From NCBI GenBank assembly GCA_002360945.1, contig DERO01000024.1, positions 1 to 64,000 of the forward strand: a DNA stretch of 64,000 nt, in the 5' to 3' direction. The DNA comes from Leclercia adecarboxylata. GTDB lineage: Bacteria > Pseudomonadota > Gammaproteobacteria > Enterobacterales > Enterobacteriaceae. The first letter of the stretch is position 1. Every line of letters begins with the position of its first letter. The notes beneath the pieces are model-generated. The model saw only the letters and a program-made list of their open reading frames with translations. It ran no database searches and was not told the origin of the DNA. Shown here in pieces: positions 17,007 through 28,323 of this stretch. Made by a program: the position numbers and the translations under genes.

Positions 17007-18410
17007 ATGAAAAGGACCACACTGTATACCGCGCTGGCGACAGCTTTGTTACTTCCGTCACTTTATGCCCATGCCGGCCCACAGGCGCACGTCGTCTGCG
17101 CCTACAACCACACCCTGGGCGATGATGCCGTGATGATGTTCGGCAAAGTCAATCAGGCGATGTGGCACGACTTTTTTGGCAATACCCGCACCGACGCTTA
17201 CTCATCCTATGCCTCGCTGCGCAAGCAGGCAGACACCACCTGCGATAACAAAGCCGATAGCTCGGCCTACTGGGCTCCCTCTCTGCGCCTCCCGGACGGC
17301 ACGGTGGTGAAGCCGGCGTATCAGAAAACCTACTATCAGGCTTCAAACGTCGATCAGTATCCGCTCAGCCCGTTCCCGGCCGGGCTGGCGATGGTGGCGG
17401 GCGATCACCACGGTACGAAACCTAGCTCGCGAATCACCTTTTTATGCGCCAACGGCAAAGGCTACAGCAATAAAATCGGTGAAGTGTGCGGCCTGAGAAA
17501 GGCCAAAGATGCGGTGCAGTTTAATATCGGCATCCAGTTCCCCAACTGCTGGGACGGCATCAACCTGAAGCCGCACCACGGGATGGCTAACGCGGCCTAC
17601 GATGTGAAAGGGCAGTGTCCTTCCGGCTTCCCGGTGAAGATCCCAACGGTGAACATGAACGTGGCTTACGTGCTGCACGGCATCAGCTCCCTGGATACGG
17701 CTAAAGCGCAGTTGTCGCTCGATCCCACCATGAACGGTGATGTGCGCGAGGAGCACTGGGGCAGCCTCTATACCGCCCACGCCGACTTTATGAACGGCTG
17801 GACCGAAGACGCTGCTCGCTTTATGACAGAAATGTGCATGAATCAGGGCATGGATTGCGGCACCAACGTGCCTTACGGCTATTCGAAGGCGCTGGCCAAC
17901 GTCTGGGTGAGCAGCGAAACGCCGACCACCCCGGTCCCGACGGCGCAGGCTCTGTTAATCCAGGATAACTGGAAAAACGGCGGTCGTACCCGTAACGTCG
18001 AGACCATGAGCCTGGTGAAATTTAAGATACCTGCGCTGCCGACCGGTCAGGATCCGTCTCTGTTCAAGTACAAGATCCGCATCTATGGCGGGAAAGTGGA
18101 AGCTAACGGCGCGGATCAGATCTTCTTCTACCCGGCCAGCAACGACTGGGATCCGACGACCGTCACCTGGAAAAAACGACCTTCCTGCAACTACAGCTCG
18201 GATGCTGTCCTGTATCTCAACAACAAGCGTGAATACCGGATGGTGGATGTCGACAAGGCGGTGCGTAAAGCGCTGGCCGCAGGGAAAACGGAAATCTCGT
18301 GGTACATCGGTGGCGACCGTCAGGGTAACCACTATCAGTTCAGCCCGGCGGACTCTAAGGAGAGCCTGATGCTGATGCTGAGCGGATATAAACATACCCC
18401 GGAAATCTGA
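17007..18410 (+). CDS. Secreted DUF1996-type protein with C-terminal DNRLRE-like module
   Basis: A 467-residue protein with a clear signal peptide cleaved near YAHA-GPQA (residue 23). Residues about 40-285 resemble DUF1996, a family best known from secreted fungal and some bacterial proteins: MFGKVNQAMWHDFFGN, SSAYWAPSLRLPDG, ITFLCANGKGYS, FPNCWDGINL, HHGMANAAYD, CPSGFPVKIPTV. Several cysteines suggest disulfides after export. The C-terminal third (about 310-465, LLIQDNWKNGG, SLVKFKIPALP, YIGGDRQGNHYQFS) looks like a beta-rich DNRLRE/CBM-type module. A wall- or polysaccharide-related role is a guess. It sits beside tRNA-Pro in the accessory block and has its own strong terminator. Confidence 0.75.
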   Translation: MKRTTLYTALATALLLPSLYAHAGPQAHVVCAYNHTLGDDAVMMFGKVNQAMWHDFFGNTRTDAYSSYASLRKQADTTCDNKADSSAYWAPSLRLPDGTVVKPAYQKTYYQASNVDQYPLSPFPAGLAMVAGDHHGTKPSSRITFLCANGKGYSNKIGEVCGLRKAKDAVQFNIGIQFPNCWDGINLKPHHGMANAAYDVKGQCPSGFPVKIPTVNMNVAYVLHGISSLDTAKAQLSLDPTMNGDVREEHWGSLYTAHADFMNGWTEDAARFMTEMCMNQGMDCGTNVPYGYSKALANVWVSSETPTTPVPTAQALLIQDNWKNGGRTRNVETMSLVKFKIPALPTGQDPSLFKYKIRIYGGKVEANGADQIFFYPASNDWDPTTVTWKKRPSCNYSSDAVLYLNNKREYRMVDVDKAVRKALAAGKTEISWYIGGDRQGNHYQFSPADSKESLMLMLSGYKHTPEI

Positions 18411-18417
18411 CAGGCAT

Positions 18418-18449
18418 AAAAAAACCAACCGCTTGCGGTTGGTTTTTTT
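18418..18449. terminator. Bidirectional terminator between the DUF1996 gene and tRNA-Pro
   Basis: A perfect 15-bp stem: seven A plus ACCAACCGC-type arm (18418-18432), loop TT, and GCGGTTGGT plus T-run (18435-18449). It also ends the tRNA transcript arriving on the minus strand. Confidence 0.92.
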
Positions 18450-18458
18450 GGGAATTTT

Positions 18459-18535
18459 TGGTCGGCACGGAGAGATTTGAACTCTCGACCCTCGCCACCC
18501 CATGACGATGCGCTACCAGGCTGCGCTACGTGCCG
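18459..18535 (-). tRNA. proL: tRNA-Pro (anticodon GGG), CCA encoded
   Basis: A 77-nt gene on the minus strand. The acceptor stem is CGGCACG/CGTGCCG with discriminator A and an encoded CCA (18459-18461). The D arm is GCGC-AGCCTGGTA-GCGC and the T arm contains GTTCAAATC. The anticodon loop ATGGGGT has anticodon GGG. The anticodon stem TCGTC/GGCGA closes with a G-U pair; from memory E. coli proL has a U-U mismatch there. A possible promoter upstream on the minus strand is TTGCAT (18571-18576) with -10 TAGTAT/TATAAA near 18546-18554, so it can be expressed independently of yejM. Confidence 0.96.
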
Positions 18536-18607
18536 AATCAGAAAATTTATACTACCCATTTCCGCGTTTAATGCAAGGCCAGTTCAGACTAACTGATTAA
18601 TTTTGAA

Positions 18608-20368
18608 TCAGTTAGCAATAAACCGTTTTTCATCCGTCAACACCTGCAACAGCAGGCTGAGCTGTGGCGTCTGGTCGTTGAGCTTCTCGCCCTGCGGATT
18701 ATAGGTTTTGTAGCTGCCGTTGCTGTTCAGGACCAGCGTCAGGTTTGGGGTCGTGACGGCCAGCGTATTATTGCTGGCGGCGGTCACCCAGTTATGACGA
18801 CGTGTGGCGCTGAACAGATCCTGACCCTGGGAATACTCATTCGCTGGCGTGCTGACGTGAAGCAGACGCTGCATCAGGGTGGTCATCACATCTTTATGAT
18901 CGGTCAGCATGTTGATGCGCTGCGATGGCGTACCCGGCCAGTGGATCACCAGCGGAACGTGCAGGCGAGGGCGCGACCAGTCGACATCCTTGCTCTCGTT
19001 GTCCAGTGGTATGCCGTGACCGGCGGTGATCACCACTACCGTGTTCTCCAGCTTGCCGGATTCACGCAGGGCATTCAGCACCCGGGCAATCTGCGCATCC
19101 ACATCGCCTGCCGCTTTGGCGTAGCGACGGGCAAAGGTTTTCTGGTTGCTGTCATCCAGCGTGGTGCCGTTGAGGGCAATCCATGAGAACCAGCGATTAT
19201 CGTCCTGCGCATAGCGGTTCAGCCAGCTGATCCACTGTCCGGCGGTCTGTGCGTCGGACTGGCTCTGGGTGGCGGGCAGTGAGAAGTCGGACAACAAAGC
19301 CTGGCGATACAGCGGACTGCTGAAGCCATCAGACGAGAACAGCCCCAGCTGGTAACCCTGCTGGTTCAGGCCGGTGATCAGCGCCGCAGGGATACGCGAC
19401 GACAGCACGCCGTCCATATAGCCCGGCGAAATGCCGTAGAACAGGCCGAAGAGCCCGGTATCGGTGGCGTTACCGGAACTCATATGTTGGGTAAAGTTGA
19501 TGTTCTTATCGGCAAACTCCGCCAGCGTCGGCATCTGCTTCTCAAAGCGCGAGTAGTTCAGCCCGTCCACGGTGATCAGCAGGACGTTCTGGCCCTGGCC
19601 CATGTCACGGTAGCGCAGATCGCTGAGCGGATACTGTACCGATACCGCTTCGGGATTACCTTGCTCAATCAGGCGGCGCTGATATTCCTGCGCATCCAGC
19701 AGACCGTGCTTCTCGAGGAAACGACGGGCGGTCATTGGATAGGAGAGCGGCAGGTTGGCGCGCTGCATGGTGATCGGCCGGTAGAAGTTGGCATCCGCCC
19801 AGATATACATGAAGTGCGAGCCGATAAAGGCCACAAAAAACAGGGCCGCGACCGGTTTGGCGTAGCGACGACGGCGCGTCAGGCTGCGCAGCTTTTGCCA
19901 GCTCCAGGTGGCAAACAGCATCTCAATCAGCAGGATAATCGGCACGCTGATAAACATCAGCTGCCAGTCGCGTGCCGTTTCATTCTGGTCGGGGTTAATC
20001 ACCAGTTCCCAGACGACAGGATTAAGATGCAGGTGGAAACGGGTAAAGACTTCGCTGTCGATAAGCAGCAGCGTCATGCCGACGGTCGCGAGGATGGCGG
20101 AGATAAACCGCATCAACCGCTGGGACATGACGACAAACGTCAGCGGGAACAGGATCAGGAGATAGGTTGAGAAGACCAGAAAGCTGAAATGGCCAATGAC
20201 GCTCATCCAGGAGTAGATACGCCCGGCAAGCGTTGTCGGCCAGTCGGCGACAAACAGATAACGACTGCCAAGCACCATCGCCAACAGAATGTTGAACAGG
20301 GCAAACCAGTGCCCCCAGCTAACCATCTGGGAGACTTTTTCGCGGTAGCGCTGACGATTCGTCACCAT
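18608..20368 (-). CDS. yejM: Inner-membrane regulator of LPS synthesis YejM (LapC/PbgA)
   Basis: A 586-residue protein with five N-terminal transmembrane helices (within residues about 20-190) and a large periplasmic domain of the alkaline phosphatase/sulfatase fold (about 245-586; NVLLITVDGLNYSRF, HMSSGNATDTGLFGLFYG, GLFSSDGF). The family senses periplasmic LPS and controls LpxC stability through LapB/YciM and FtsH; it lacks normal hydrolase activity. An in-frame extension of 34 codons upstream is rejected because it overlaps yejL and the family begins MVTxRQRYREKVSQM. It follows yejL by 19 bp and is co-transcribed with it. Confidence 0.96.
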   Translation of the reverse strand: MVTNRQRYREKVSQMVSWGHWFALFNILLAMVLGSRYLFVADWPTTLAGRIYSWMSVIGHFSFLVFSTYLLILFPLTFVVMSQRLMRFISAILATVGMTLLLIDSEVFTRFHLHLNPVVWELVINPDQNETARDWQLMFISVPIILLIEMLFATWSWQKLRSLTRRRRYAKPVAALFFVAFIGSHFMYIWADANFYRPITMQRANLPLSYPMTARRFLEKHGLLDAQEYQRRLIEQGNPEAVSVQYPLSDLRYRDMGQGQNVLLITVDGLNYSRFEKQMPTLAEFADKNINFTQHMSSGNATDTGLFGLFYGISPGYMDGVLSSRIPAALITGLNQQGYQLGLFSSDGFSSPLYRQALLSDFSLPATQSQSDAQTAGQWISWLNRYAQDDNRWFSWIALNGTTLDDSNQKTFARRYAKAAGDVDAQIARVLNALRESGKLENTVVVITAGHGIPLDNESKDVDWSRPRLHVPLVIHWPGTPSQRINMLTDHKDVMTTLMQRLLHVSTPANEYSQGQDLFSATRRHNWVTAASNNTLAVTTPNLTLVLNSNGSYKTYNPQGEKLNDQTPQLSLLLQVLTDEKRFIAN

Positions 20369-20387
20369 AAACTGTCGTTCGTTTCCC

Positions 20388-20615
20388 TTAGTGCGCCTGG
20401 TCGTCGTTAACCGAGGACTGTAAGGCCTGAGCGAAAGATTTCGCGATCGCCTGGCGCTGGGCCGGCGCAACGCTGGTATTGATAAGGTTAGTCACCATAT
20501 TTCCCAGAACCATCAGGGAAAGGTCGGTTGGTGCCTTATGTTTTTCCAGTACGTTGAGCAGCTCACTGAGCATTTGTTCAACGTGTTCATCACTGTAGCG
20601 GGAGAGTTGTGGCAT
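20388..20615 (-). CDS. yejL: UPF0352 family protein YejL
   Basis: A 75-residue acidic helical protein of unknown function, conserved in length and sequence with E. coli YejL ([37 protein letters not shown]). No membrane segment or metal motif. It is the first gene of a yejL-yejM pair and is divergent from yejK across 134 bp. Confidence 0.95.
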   Translation of the reverse strand: MPQLSRYSDEHVEQMLSELLNVLEKHKAPTDLSLMVLGNMVTNLINTSVAPAQRQAIAKSFAQALQSSVNDDQAH

Positions 20616-20749
20616 AAATCGAAATCTGTTTGTGGAGGAAAGGGCAACATATTACCGTAGCAACAGCTTTTTTTCCCCTTTTTTATCTTCGGTTGCATAC
20701 ATGACTGGCGGGTGGTTGAATACGGCCCGGTCTAAAAGGAGAGTTTATC

Positions 20750-21757
20750 ATGAGTCTGGATATCAACCAGATTGCCCTGCACCAGCTTATCAAGCGTGAT
20801 GAGCAAACCCTTGAGCTGGTGCTGCGCGATTCGTTACTGGAACCCACGCCTACTGCGGTCGACATGATCGCGGAACTGCACCGGGTTTACAGCGCTAAAA
20901 ACAAAGCCTACGGCCTGTTCAGCGAAGAGAGTGAACTGGCGCAGGCGCTGCGCCTGCAGCGTCAGGGCGAAGAGGATTTCCTCGCCTTCAGCCGGGCCGC
21001 TACCGGCCGCCTGCGCGATGAGCTGGCGAAGTACCCGTTCGCCGATGGCGGCATCGTCCTGTTCTGCCACTACCGTTACCTGGCGGTGGAGTACCTGCTG
21101 GTGGCGGTGCTGAACAACTTAAGCAGCATGCGCGTCAATGAGCAGCTGGATATCAGCTCTACCCACTATCTGGACATCAACCACGCGGATATCGTGGCGC
21201 GTATCGATTTGACCGAATGGGAAACCAATCCGGAATCGACCCGCTATCTGACCTTCCTGAAAGGGCGGGTAGGGCGCAAGGTGGCCGACTTCTTTATGGA
21301 TTTCCTCGGCGCCAGCGAAGGGCTGAACGCCAAAGCGCAGAACAAAGGCCTGCTGCAGGCGGTGGATGACTTCACCGCGGAAGCCGAGCTGGACAAATCC
21401 GAGCGCCAGAACGTGCGTCAGCAGGTGTATGCCTACTGCAACGAGCAGCTGCAGGCCGGGGAAGAGATCGAGCTGGAGTCGCTGTCAAAAGAGCTGGCCG
21501 GCGTCAGCGAGGTGAGCTTCCAGGACTTTACGGCGGAGAAAGGCTACGAACTGGAAGAGAGCTTCCCTGCGGATCGCAGCACCCTGCGTCAGCTCACCAA
21601 ATTTGCCGGCAGCGGCGGCGGGTTAACCATTAACTTTGATGCCATGCTGCTGGGCGAGCGCATTTTCTGGGATCCGGCGACCGACACCCTGACCATTAAA
21701 GGTACTCCGCCGAACCTGCGCGACCAGCTGCAGCGCCGCACCTCCGGCGGTAAATAA
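20750..21757 (+). CDS. yejK: Nucleoid-associated protein YejK (NdpA)
   Basis: A 335-residue protein of the NA37/YejK family, which associates with the nucleoid and has been reported to interact with topoisomerase IV. It starts [19 protein letters not shown], with the conserved [19 protein letters not shown] and [21 protein letters not shown] blocks. AAGGAG lies 9 bp upstream of the ATG. It is convergent with rplY, separated by a bidirectional terminator. Confidence 0.95.
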   Translation: MSLDINQIALHQLIKRDEQTLELVLRDSLLEPTPTAVDMIAELHRVYSAKNKAYGLFSEESELAQALRLQRQGEEDFLAFSRAATGRLRDELAKYPFADGGIVLFCHYRYLAVEYLLVAVLNNLSSMRVNEQLDISSTHYLDINHADIVARIDLTEWETNPESTRYLTFLKGRVGRKVADFFMDFLGASEGLNAKAQNKGLLQAVDDFTAEAELDKSERQNVRQQVYAYCNEQLQAGEEIELESLSKELAGVSEVSFQDFTAEKGYELEESFPADRSTLRQLTKFAGSGGGLTINFDAMLLGERIFWDPATDTLTIKGTPPNLRDQLQRRTSGGK

Positions 21758-21765
21758 CGCCCATA

Positions 21766-21792
21766 AAAAAACCCCGCTATGCGGGGTTTTTT
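21766..21792. terminator. Bidirectional terminator between yejK and rplY
   Basis: Stem AAAAAACCCCGC (21766-21777) and GCGGGGTTTTTT (21781-21792), loop TAT. Confidence 0.9.
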
Positions 21793-21808
21793 CTCAACCT
21801 GTCAGCGA

Positions 21809-22093
21809 TTACGCGCGAACGAAGTCGATGTGAGACAGTTTTGGCTTGAACGGGTGACGCTGAACAGCCTGAACCTTCACTTTTTCTTCTTTACCGTCAA
21901 CAACCAGGGTCAGAACTTCGCCGTAAAAACCAGGCTTGTCCTGCAGGTTCCACACTTTGTCGTGGTCCAGTTCGATTGCGATCGGAGCAGCTTCGCCGCC
22001 ATAGATGATGGCAGGGAATTTGTTTGCTACGCGCAGGCGGCGGCTCGCACCCTTGCCCTGCTCTTTACGTGCTTCTACATTGATAGTTAACAT
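21809..22093 (-). CDS. rplY: 50S ribosomal protein L25
   Basis: A 94-residue short-form L25 that binds 5S rRNA. It begins [21 protein letters not shown] and has the conserved FPAIIYGG and [15 protein letters not shown] segments. It lacks the C-terminal TL5/CTC domain found in many other bacteria. A Met six codons upstream (MYREKS) is rejected because residues there are the ribosome-binding region and E. coli L25 has 94 residues. It stands alone on the minus strand, convergent with yejK. Confidence 0.97.
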   Translation of the reverse strand: MLTINVEARKEQGKGASRRLRVANKFPAIIYGGEAAPIAIELDHDKVWNLQDKPGFYGEVLTLVVDGKEEKVKVQAVQRHPFKPKLSHIDFVRA

Positions 22094-22219
22094 TGATTTC
22101 TCTCTGTACATATTATTCCTGCTACAGGCGACCCAGCAGCAGGTAAGTGTTCAGCCTCACGGATGTGAAGCGGGCGGCATTTTATACTCAAATGGCCCGC
22201 ACATCAATGAAAAGTCCCT

Positions 22220-23980
22220 TTATCCACGTAATTCGTTGGCCCGGCGATAGCGGCCTTCATAATCGAAAACCTTCTCGCGCACCTGCCAGAACTGCCCTTT
22301 TTTGCGCGCCACCACAAAGTCCGGGTGGCGCAGCAGCGGCTGTTGATGAACGATATCCGCTGCGGTGATCCAGCGCAGCGGCACGCCCGGCGTGCGGGTG
22401 TGCGGGCGAATAAACAGCTGCTCAAAGGCGGTACGCTGGGCGGGCGTCTGCAAACGGAAGCGCTCACTCACATCAGCGCCATCTTCGTCGTAATAGGTGA
22501 TTTTCAGCCATTCGCCTTTCTCATCCGCACCATGAGCCAGCACCATCCCGCTACAGCGCAGCACCAGCGCGTCTTTTAGCTTCAGGGCCGCTTTCAGCAT
22601 ATCGTCGGGATCGACCAGCACCGTATCGCAGGCGCGGCAGCGGCGGGCGGCAATGTCGTTTTCGGCGTTGCACTGTGGGCAGTTTTTAAAGCGGAAGCGG
22701 TAGTCGCACTGCTCGCGATGGCCCTCGTCATCTTCAAACCAGCCCTGACAGCGGCGGCCAAAGTGCTCAATCAGGGTGCCGTCGGCGGTGGTTTTGCCCC
22801 AGAAGGTATTGGCAAACCCGCAGCCGGGGCAAAATACCTGCACGGGAACGTTGTCACTTTTCCCCTTTGGCGCGCCCACTTCCGGGGCGTAGAGATCGTG
22901 GGGGTTCCCGGCGTAATCCAGAATCAGGCAGTCGGTTTTGCCGGGAGCTAAGCGCAGGCCGCGGCCGACAATCTGCTGATAGAGGCTGACGGATTCGGTC
23001 GGGCGCAGAATGGCGATCAGATCGACGTGCGGGGCGTCAAAGCCGGTAGTAAGCACTGACACATTGACCAGGTAGCGGAACTGCTGCGCCTTAAACTCTT
23101 CAATCAGCCGGTCGCGCTCGCTGCCCGGCGTTTCGCCGGTGATAAGCCGGGCTTCGCTGGGGGGCAGCAGGCCGGTGATCTCCCGGGCGTGCTCCACGGT
23201 GGCGGCAAAAATCATCACCCCTTTGCGGTCGGCGGCAAATTCCATTATCTGGCTGATGATGTGCGGGGTAATACGATCCTGCTTTTTCAGCTCGCGGTTG
23301 AGATCCGCCTCGCTGAACAGGCCGTTGCTCTGCACCTGCAAACGGCTGAAATCGTACTGCACCACCGGCATATCCAGCCGCTCCGGCGGCGTCAGGTAGC
23401 CATGTTTTATCATGTAGCGTAGCGGCAGCTCGTAAATGCAGTCGCGGAACAGCGCCTTCTCATTGCCGCGCACCATCCCGTGATAGTGAAAGCGATAGAT
23501 CCAGCCTTTGCCGAGACGGAACGGGGTGGCGGTAAGCCCCAGCAGACGGATCTGCGGGTTCACGCTCTTCAGGTGGGTCAGGATCTGCTGGTACTGGCTG
23601 TCGTCGTCGTCGCTGATGCGGTGGCACTCGTCCACGATCAGCAGCGAGAACTCGCTCTGAAACTTGTCCAGATTGCGCGCCACCGACTGCACGCTGCCGA
23701 ACACCACTTTGCCGTGGCTCTCCTTACGCTGTAAGCCAGCGGCAAAAATATCGGCCTCCAGGCCCAGCGCCAGATACTTGGCATGGTTCTGCGCCACCAG
23801 CTCTTTGACGTGCGCCAGCACCAGCACGCGACCGCGCGCCAGGCGTGCCAGTTCGGCTATTACCAGGCTTTTGCCCGCGCCCGTAGGCAGGACGATGGCG
23901 GCCGGTTCTTTATGCTGACGAAAGTGGGCGAGGGTGGCGTCCACGGCTTCCTGTTGATAGGGGCGAAGTGTAAAGGTCAT
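22220..23980 (-). CDS. radD: Superfamily 2 ATPase RadD (YejH), recombination/repair
   Basis: A 586-residue helicase-like ATPase that acts with RecA and SSB in double-strand-break and crosslink repair. Walker A is LPTGAGKS (K37), motif II is DECH ([11 protein letters not shown]), motif III-like LGLTATP, and motif [15 protein letters not shown]. The C-terminal part carries zinc-type cysteine pairs: CPGC, CPQC and CRAC (about 390-470). Length equals the E. coli protein. It is divergent from rsuA across 151 bp. Confidence 0.96.
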   Translation of the reverse strand: MTFTLRPYQQEAVDATLAHFRQHKEPAAIVLPTGAGKSLVIAELARLARGRVLVLAHVKELVAQNHAKYLALGLEADIFAAGLQRKESHGKVVFGSVQSVARNLDKFQSEFSLLIVDECHRISDDDDSQYQQILTHLKSVNPQIRLLGLTATPFRLGKGWIYRFHYHGMVRGNEKALFRDCIYELPLRYMIKHGYLTPPERLDMPVVQYDFSRLQVQSNGLFSEADLNRELKKQDRITPHIISQIMEFAADRKGVMIFAATVEHAREITGLLPPSEARLITGETPGSERDRLIEEFKAQQFRYLVNVSVLTTGFDAPHVDLIAILRPTESVSLYQQIVGRGLRLAPGKTDCLILDYAGNPHDLYAPEVGAPKGKSDNVPVQVFCPGCGFANTFWGKTTADGTLIEHFGRRCQGWFEDDEGHREQCDYRFRFKNCPQCNAENDIAARRCRACDTVLVDPDDMLKAALKLKDALVLRCSGMVLAHGADEKGEWLKITYYDEDGADVSERFRLQTPAQRTAFEQLFIRPHTRTPGVPLRWITAADIVHQQPLLRHPDFVVARKKGQFWQVREKVFDYEGRYRRANELRG

Positions 23981-24131
23981 GGTTACTCAGCTTGGTTATC
24001 CCGCATATAGTATGCCACGAAACTTTTTCCCTTGAGTGGCGCACAGAGCCCGTTATACTGAGCTGTTGTTAACTGCTTCTTTTCCGGGCGCCCCGTCCGG
24101 CTCCTGGCACCTTTAAGGCTAAAATTATTTC

Positions 24132-24839
24132 ATGCGACTTGATAAGTTTATCGCTCAGCAACTCGGCGTAAGCCGCGCTATTGCTGCGCGTCTGATTCGC
24201 GGCAGCCACGTTACCGTGGATGACGATATTGTGCGAGACAGCGCGTTCAAACTCCAGCCTGAGCATCAGGTGGAATATGAAGGCAATTCGCTGACCCAGC
24301 AGAACGGCCCGCGTTACTTTATGCTCAATAAGCCGCAAGGCTATGTCTGCTCGACCGACGACCCCGATCATCCGACCGTGCTCTATTTCCTTGATGAACC
24401 CGTGGCGCACAAGCTGCACGCCGCCGGGCGTCTGGATATCGACACCACCGGTCTGGTGCTGATGACCGACGACGGTCAGTGGTCGCATCGTATTACCTCC
24501 CCGCGCCACCATTGCGAAAAGACCTACCTGGTGACCCTGGAATCGCCGGTGAGCGACAGCACGGCAGAACAATTTGCCCACGGCGTCCAGCTGCATAATG
24601 AAAAAGATCTGACCAAACCCGCCGTGCTGGAAGTGATCACCCCTACCGAAGTGCGTCTGACCATCAGCGAAGGGCGCTACCATCAGGTAAAACGCATGTT
24701 TGCGGCCGTGGGTAACCACGTTGTCGGTCTGCATCGCGAACGGATCGGAGAGATTGCTCTCGACCCGGAACTTGCGCCAGGCGAATACCGCCCGTTGACG
24801 GAAGAAGAAATTGCCAGCGTTGGCCTCTCTTCACGCTAA
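24132..24839 (+). CDS. rsuA: 16S rRNA pseudouridine-516 synthase RsuA
   Basis: A 235-residue pseudouridine synthase of the RsuA/RluB/E/F group that modifies U516 of 16S rRNA. An S4 RNA-binding domain covers about 1-55 ([22 protein letters not shown]). The catalytic aspartate is D102 in [17 protein letters not shown], and the second conserved block is [18 protein letters not shown]. It is four residues longer than E. coli RsuA at the C-terminus. bcr follows after 15 bp, as in E. coli. Confidence 0.96.
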   Translation: MRLDKFIAQQLGVSRAIAARLIRGSHVTVDDDIVRDSAFKLQPEHQVEYEGNSLTQQNGPRYFMLNKPQGYVCSTDDPDHPTVLYFLDEPVAHKLHAAGRLDIDTTGLVLMTDDGQWSHRITSPRHHCEKTYLVTLESPVSDSTAEQFAHGVQLHNEKDLTKPAVLEVITPTEVRLTISEGRYHQVKRMFAAVGNHVVGLHRERIGEIALDPELAPGEYRPLTEEEIASVGLSSR

Positions 24840-24854
24840 TTTCAGGAGCTTACT

Positions 24855-26051
24855 GTGACCACCAGGCCACACTCGTCGTTCAGCATTGTCTTTATCCTTG
24901 GCCTGCTGGCCATGCTGATGCCGCTGTCCATCGACATGTATCTGCCCGCGCTGCCGGTGATCGCTGAGCAATTTGGCGTCCCTGCGGGTAGCGCACAAAT
25001 GACCCTCAGCACCTATATTCTCGGCTTTGCCCTCGGCCAACTGCTGTACGGACCGATGGCCGACAGCCTGGGCCGCAAACCGGTGATACTGGGCGGGACG
25101 CTGGTGTTTGCGGCGGCGGCGGCGGCCTGTGCGATGTCGCAGTCCATCGATCACCTGATCGTGATGCGTTTCTTCCACGGTCTGGCAGCAGCAGCGGCCA
25201 GCGTGGTCATCAACGCTCTGATGCGTGATATCTACCCGAAAGAAGAGTTCTCTCGCATGATGTCATTCGTCATGCTGGTCACCACCGTTGCGCCGCTGGT
25301 AGCGCCGATGGTCGGGGGCGCAGTGCTGGTGTGGTTCAGCTGGCACGCGATTTTCTGGATCCTGGCGCTGGCGGCCCTGCTGGCCTCGGCGATGATCTTC
25401 TTCTTTATTAAGGAAACCCTGCCCGCAGAGCATCGCCAGAAGTTTCATATCCGCACCACGCTCGGCAACTTTGCCTCGCTGTTTCGTCATAAACGCGTGC
25501 TGAGCTATATGTTGGCCAGCGGCTTCAGCTTTGCCGGGATGTTCTCCTTCCTCAGCGCCGGGCCTTTTGTCTACATCGAACTTAACCACGTCTCCCCGCA
25601 GCATTTTGGCTACTACTTTGCGCTGAACGTGGTGTTCATCTTTGTGCTGACCATGATTAACAGCCGCTTCGTCCGTCGGGTGGGGGCGCTGAACATGTTC
25701 CGCATCGGGCTGTGGATCCAGTTCGTGATGGCAATGTGGATGGTGGTGACTGCCTTCTTCGACGTGGGCTTCTGGACCCTGGTGGTGGGGATCGCGGCCT
25801 TTGTCGGCTGTATCTCAATGGTGTCGTCCAACGCGATGGCGGTGATCCTTGACGAGTTCCCGCATATGGCCGGAACGGCCTCTTCCCTGGCGGGCACCTT
25901 CCGCTTCGGGATTGGCGCCATTGTTGGAGCGCTGCTGTCGCTCGCAACCTTTACCAGCGCCTGGCCGATGCTCTGGGCCATTGCCTTGTGCGCCACCGGC
26001 TCAATTCTTTTCTGCCTCTACGCCAGTCGCCCCCGAAAAGCGGTGAAATAA
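24855..26051 (+). CDS. bcr: Bicyclomycin/sulfonamide resistance MFS exporter Bcr
   Basis: A 398-residue DHA1-type proton-driven drug exporter with 12 transmembrane helices. It has a GTG start preceded by CAGGAG. The loop 2-3 signature is [16 protein letters not shown] and the DHA1 motif near helix 1 is [12 protein letters not shown]; helix 4-5 contains [25 protein letters not shown]. coli Bcr exports bicyclomycin and can move L-cysteine dipeptides. It lies 15 bp after rsuA and is followed by a terminator. Confidence 0.95.
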   Translation: MTTRPHSSFSIVFILGLLAMLMPLSIDMYLPALPVIAEQFGVPAGSAQMTLSTYILGFALGQLLYGPMADSLGRKPVILGGTLVFAAAAAACAMSQSIDHLIVMRFFHGLAAAAASVVINALMRDIYPKEEFSRMMSFVMLVTTVAPLVAPMVGGAVLVWFSWHAIFWILALAALLASAMIFFFIKETLPAEHRQKFHIRTTLGNFASLFRHKRVLSYMLASGFSFAGMFSFLSAGPFVYIELNHVSPQHFGYYFALNVVFIFVLTMINSRFVRRVGALNMFRIGLWIQFVMAMWMVVTAFFDVGFWTLVVGIAAFVGCISMVSSNAMAVILDEFPHMAGTASSLAGTFRFGIGAIVGALLSLATFTSAWPMLWAIALCATGSILFCLYASRPRKAVK

Positions 26052-26056
26052 CGCAC

Positions 26057-26085
26057 AAAAAAGGGTCCCGACGGGGCCCTTTTTT
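26057..26085 (+). terminator. bcr Rho-independent terminator
   Basis: AAAAAAGGGTCCC (26057-26069) folds onto GGGGCCCTTTTTT (26073-26085) with one G-T pair and loop GAC. The A-run is on the other side too, so it could act both ways. Confidence 0.88.
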
Positions 26086-26384
26086 GATGCTGGTCAATCA
26101 AAACAGGTTTCCCTGAAGTCATGTTTGTTTCTTTTATGTAAAATATATTTGTGTAAATAGTCACAGCTTTGTACCTAAAAAGGTTGTGTTAGATCACAGA
26201 AACGGGTACATATAGCGCCGCCATCGATCTGAAACACTGACTAAACGCCCTGATAAATAAGACGCCAGAGCCCGTGGAGACTGGGTGTAAGCGTTTTCTT
26301 ACTCAAAACAGAGCAAGTGTTTAATGATGTGTTACTATAAATGTAAATAGATTGTGAAGTATATTTTGCTTTCGGGGAACAAAC
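26086..26384 (+). other. Leader/promoter region of yejG without a gene
   Basis: About 300 AT-rich bases. No open frame of credible composition occurs. Possible -10 sequences such as TACTAT/TATAAA occur near 26333-26341. An element at 26185-26198 (TGTG, six bases, CACA) looks like a CRP site but the half-sites are two bases too close. I see no known riboswitch or sRNA here. Confidence 0.4.
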
Positions 26385-26729
26385 GTGAATACATTACAGC
26401 TCTCCATTATCCATCGCTTGCCGCAGAGCTATCGCTGGTCGGCGGGTTTTGCAGGCTCAAAAGTTGAACCGATTCCGCAAAATGCCGCGAACGGTGACAA
26501 CTGTCTGGTAGCGCTCAAGCTGCTGGGTCCGGAAGAGGGCAACGCATGGCCGGTAATGGAAAAGTTGAGCCAGGCGCTGACCGATATTGAGCTTTACAGC
26601 TCGGTCCTGGAGTGCGAAGGCGAGCCGTGCCTGTTCGTGAAAAGCCAGGATGAGTTCGCGGCGACCTGCCGTCTGAAAAACTTCGGTGTGGCGATCGCCG
26701 AATCTGTAGCGGGTCAGGATCCTTTCTGA
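26385..26729 (+). CDS. yejG: Conserved protein YejG, function unknown
   Basis: A 114-residue soluble protein conserved among enterobacteria ([51 protein letters not shown]). It begins with GTG, 11 bp after CGGGGAA. No characterised domain or catalytic motif is visible. Its stop lies 3 bp from the stop codon of the convergent yejF with no clear terminator between, so the two transcripts may overlap. Confidence 0.93.
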   Translation: MNTLQLSIIHRLPQSYRWSAGFAGSKVEPIPQNAANGDNCLVALKLLGPEEGNAWPVMEKLSQALTDIELYSSVLECEGEPCLFVKSQDEFAATCRLKNFGVAIAESVAGQDPF

Positions 26730-26732
26730 GCG

Positions 26733-28322
<1,590 letters not shown>

Positions 28323-28323
28323 C

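Noticed and set aside
26185..26198. TGTG...CACA element upstream of yejG as a CRP site
   Set aside because: Only six bases separate TGTG and CACA; CRP needs eight.
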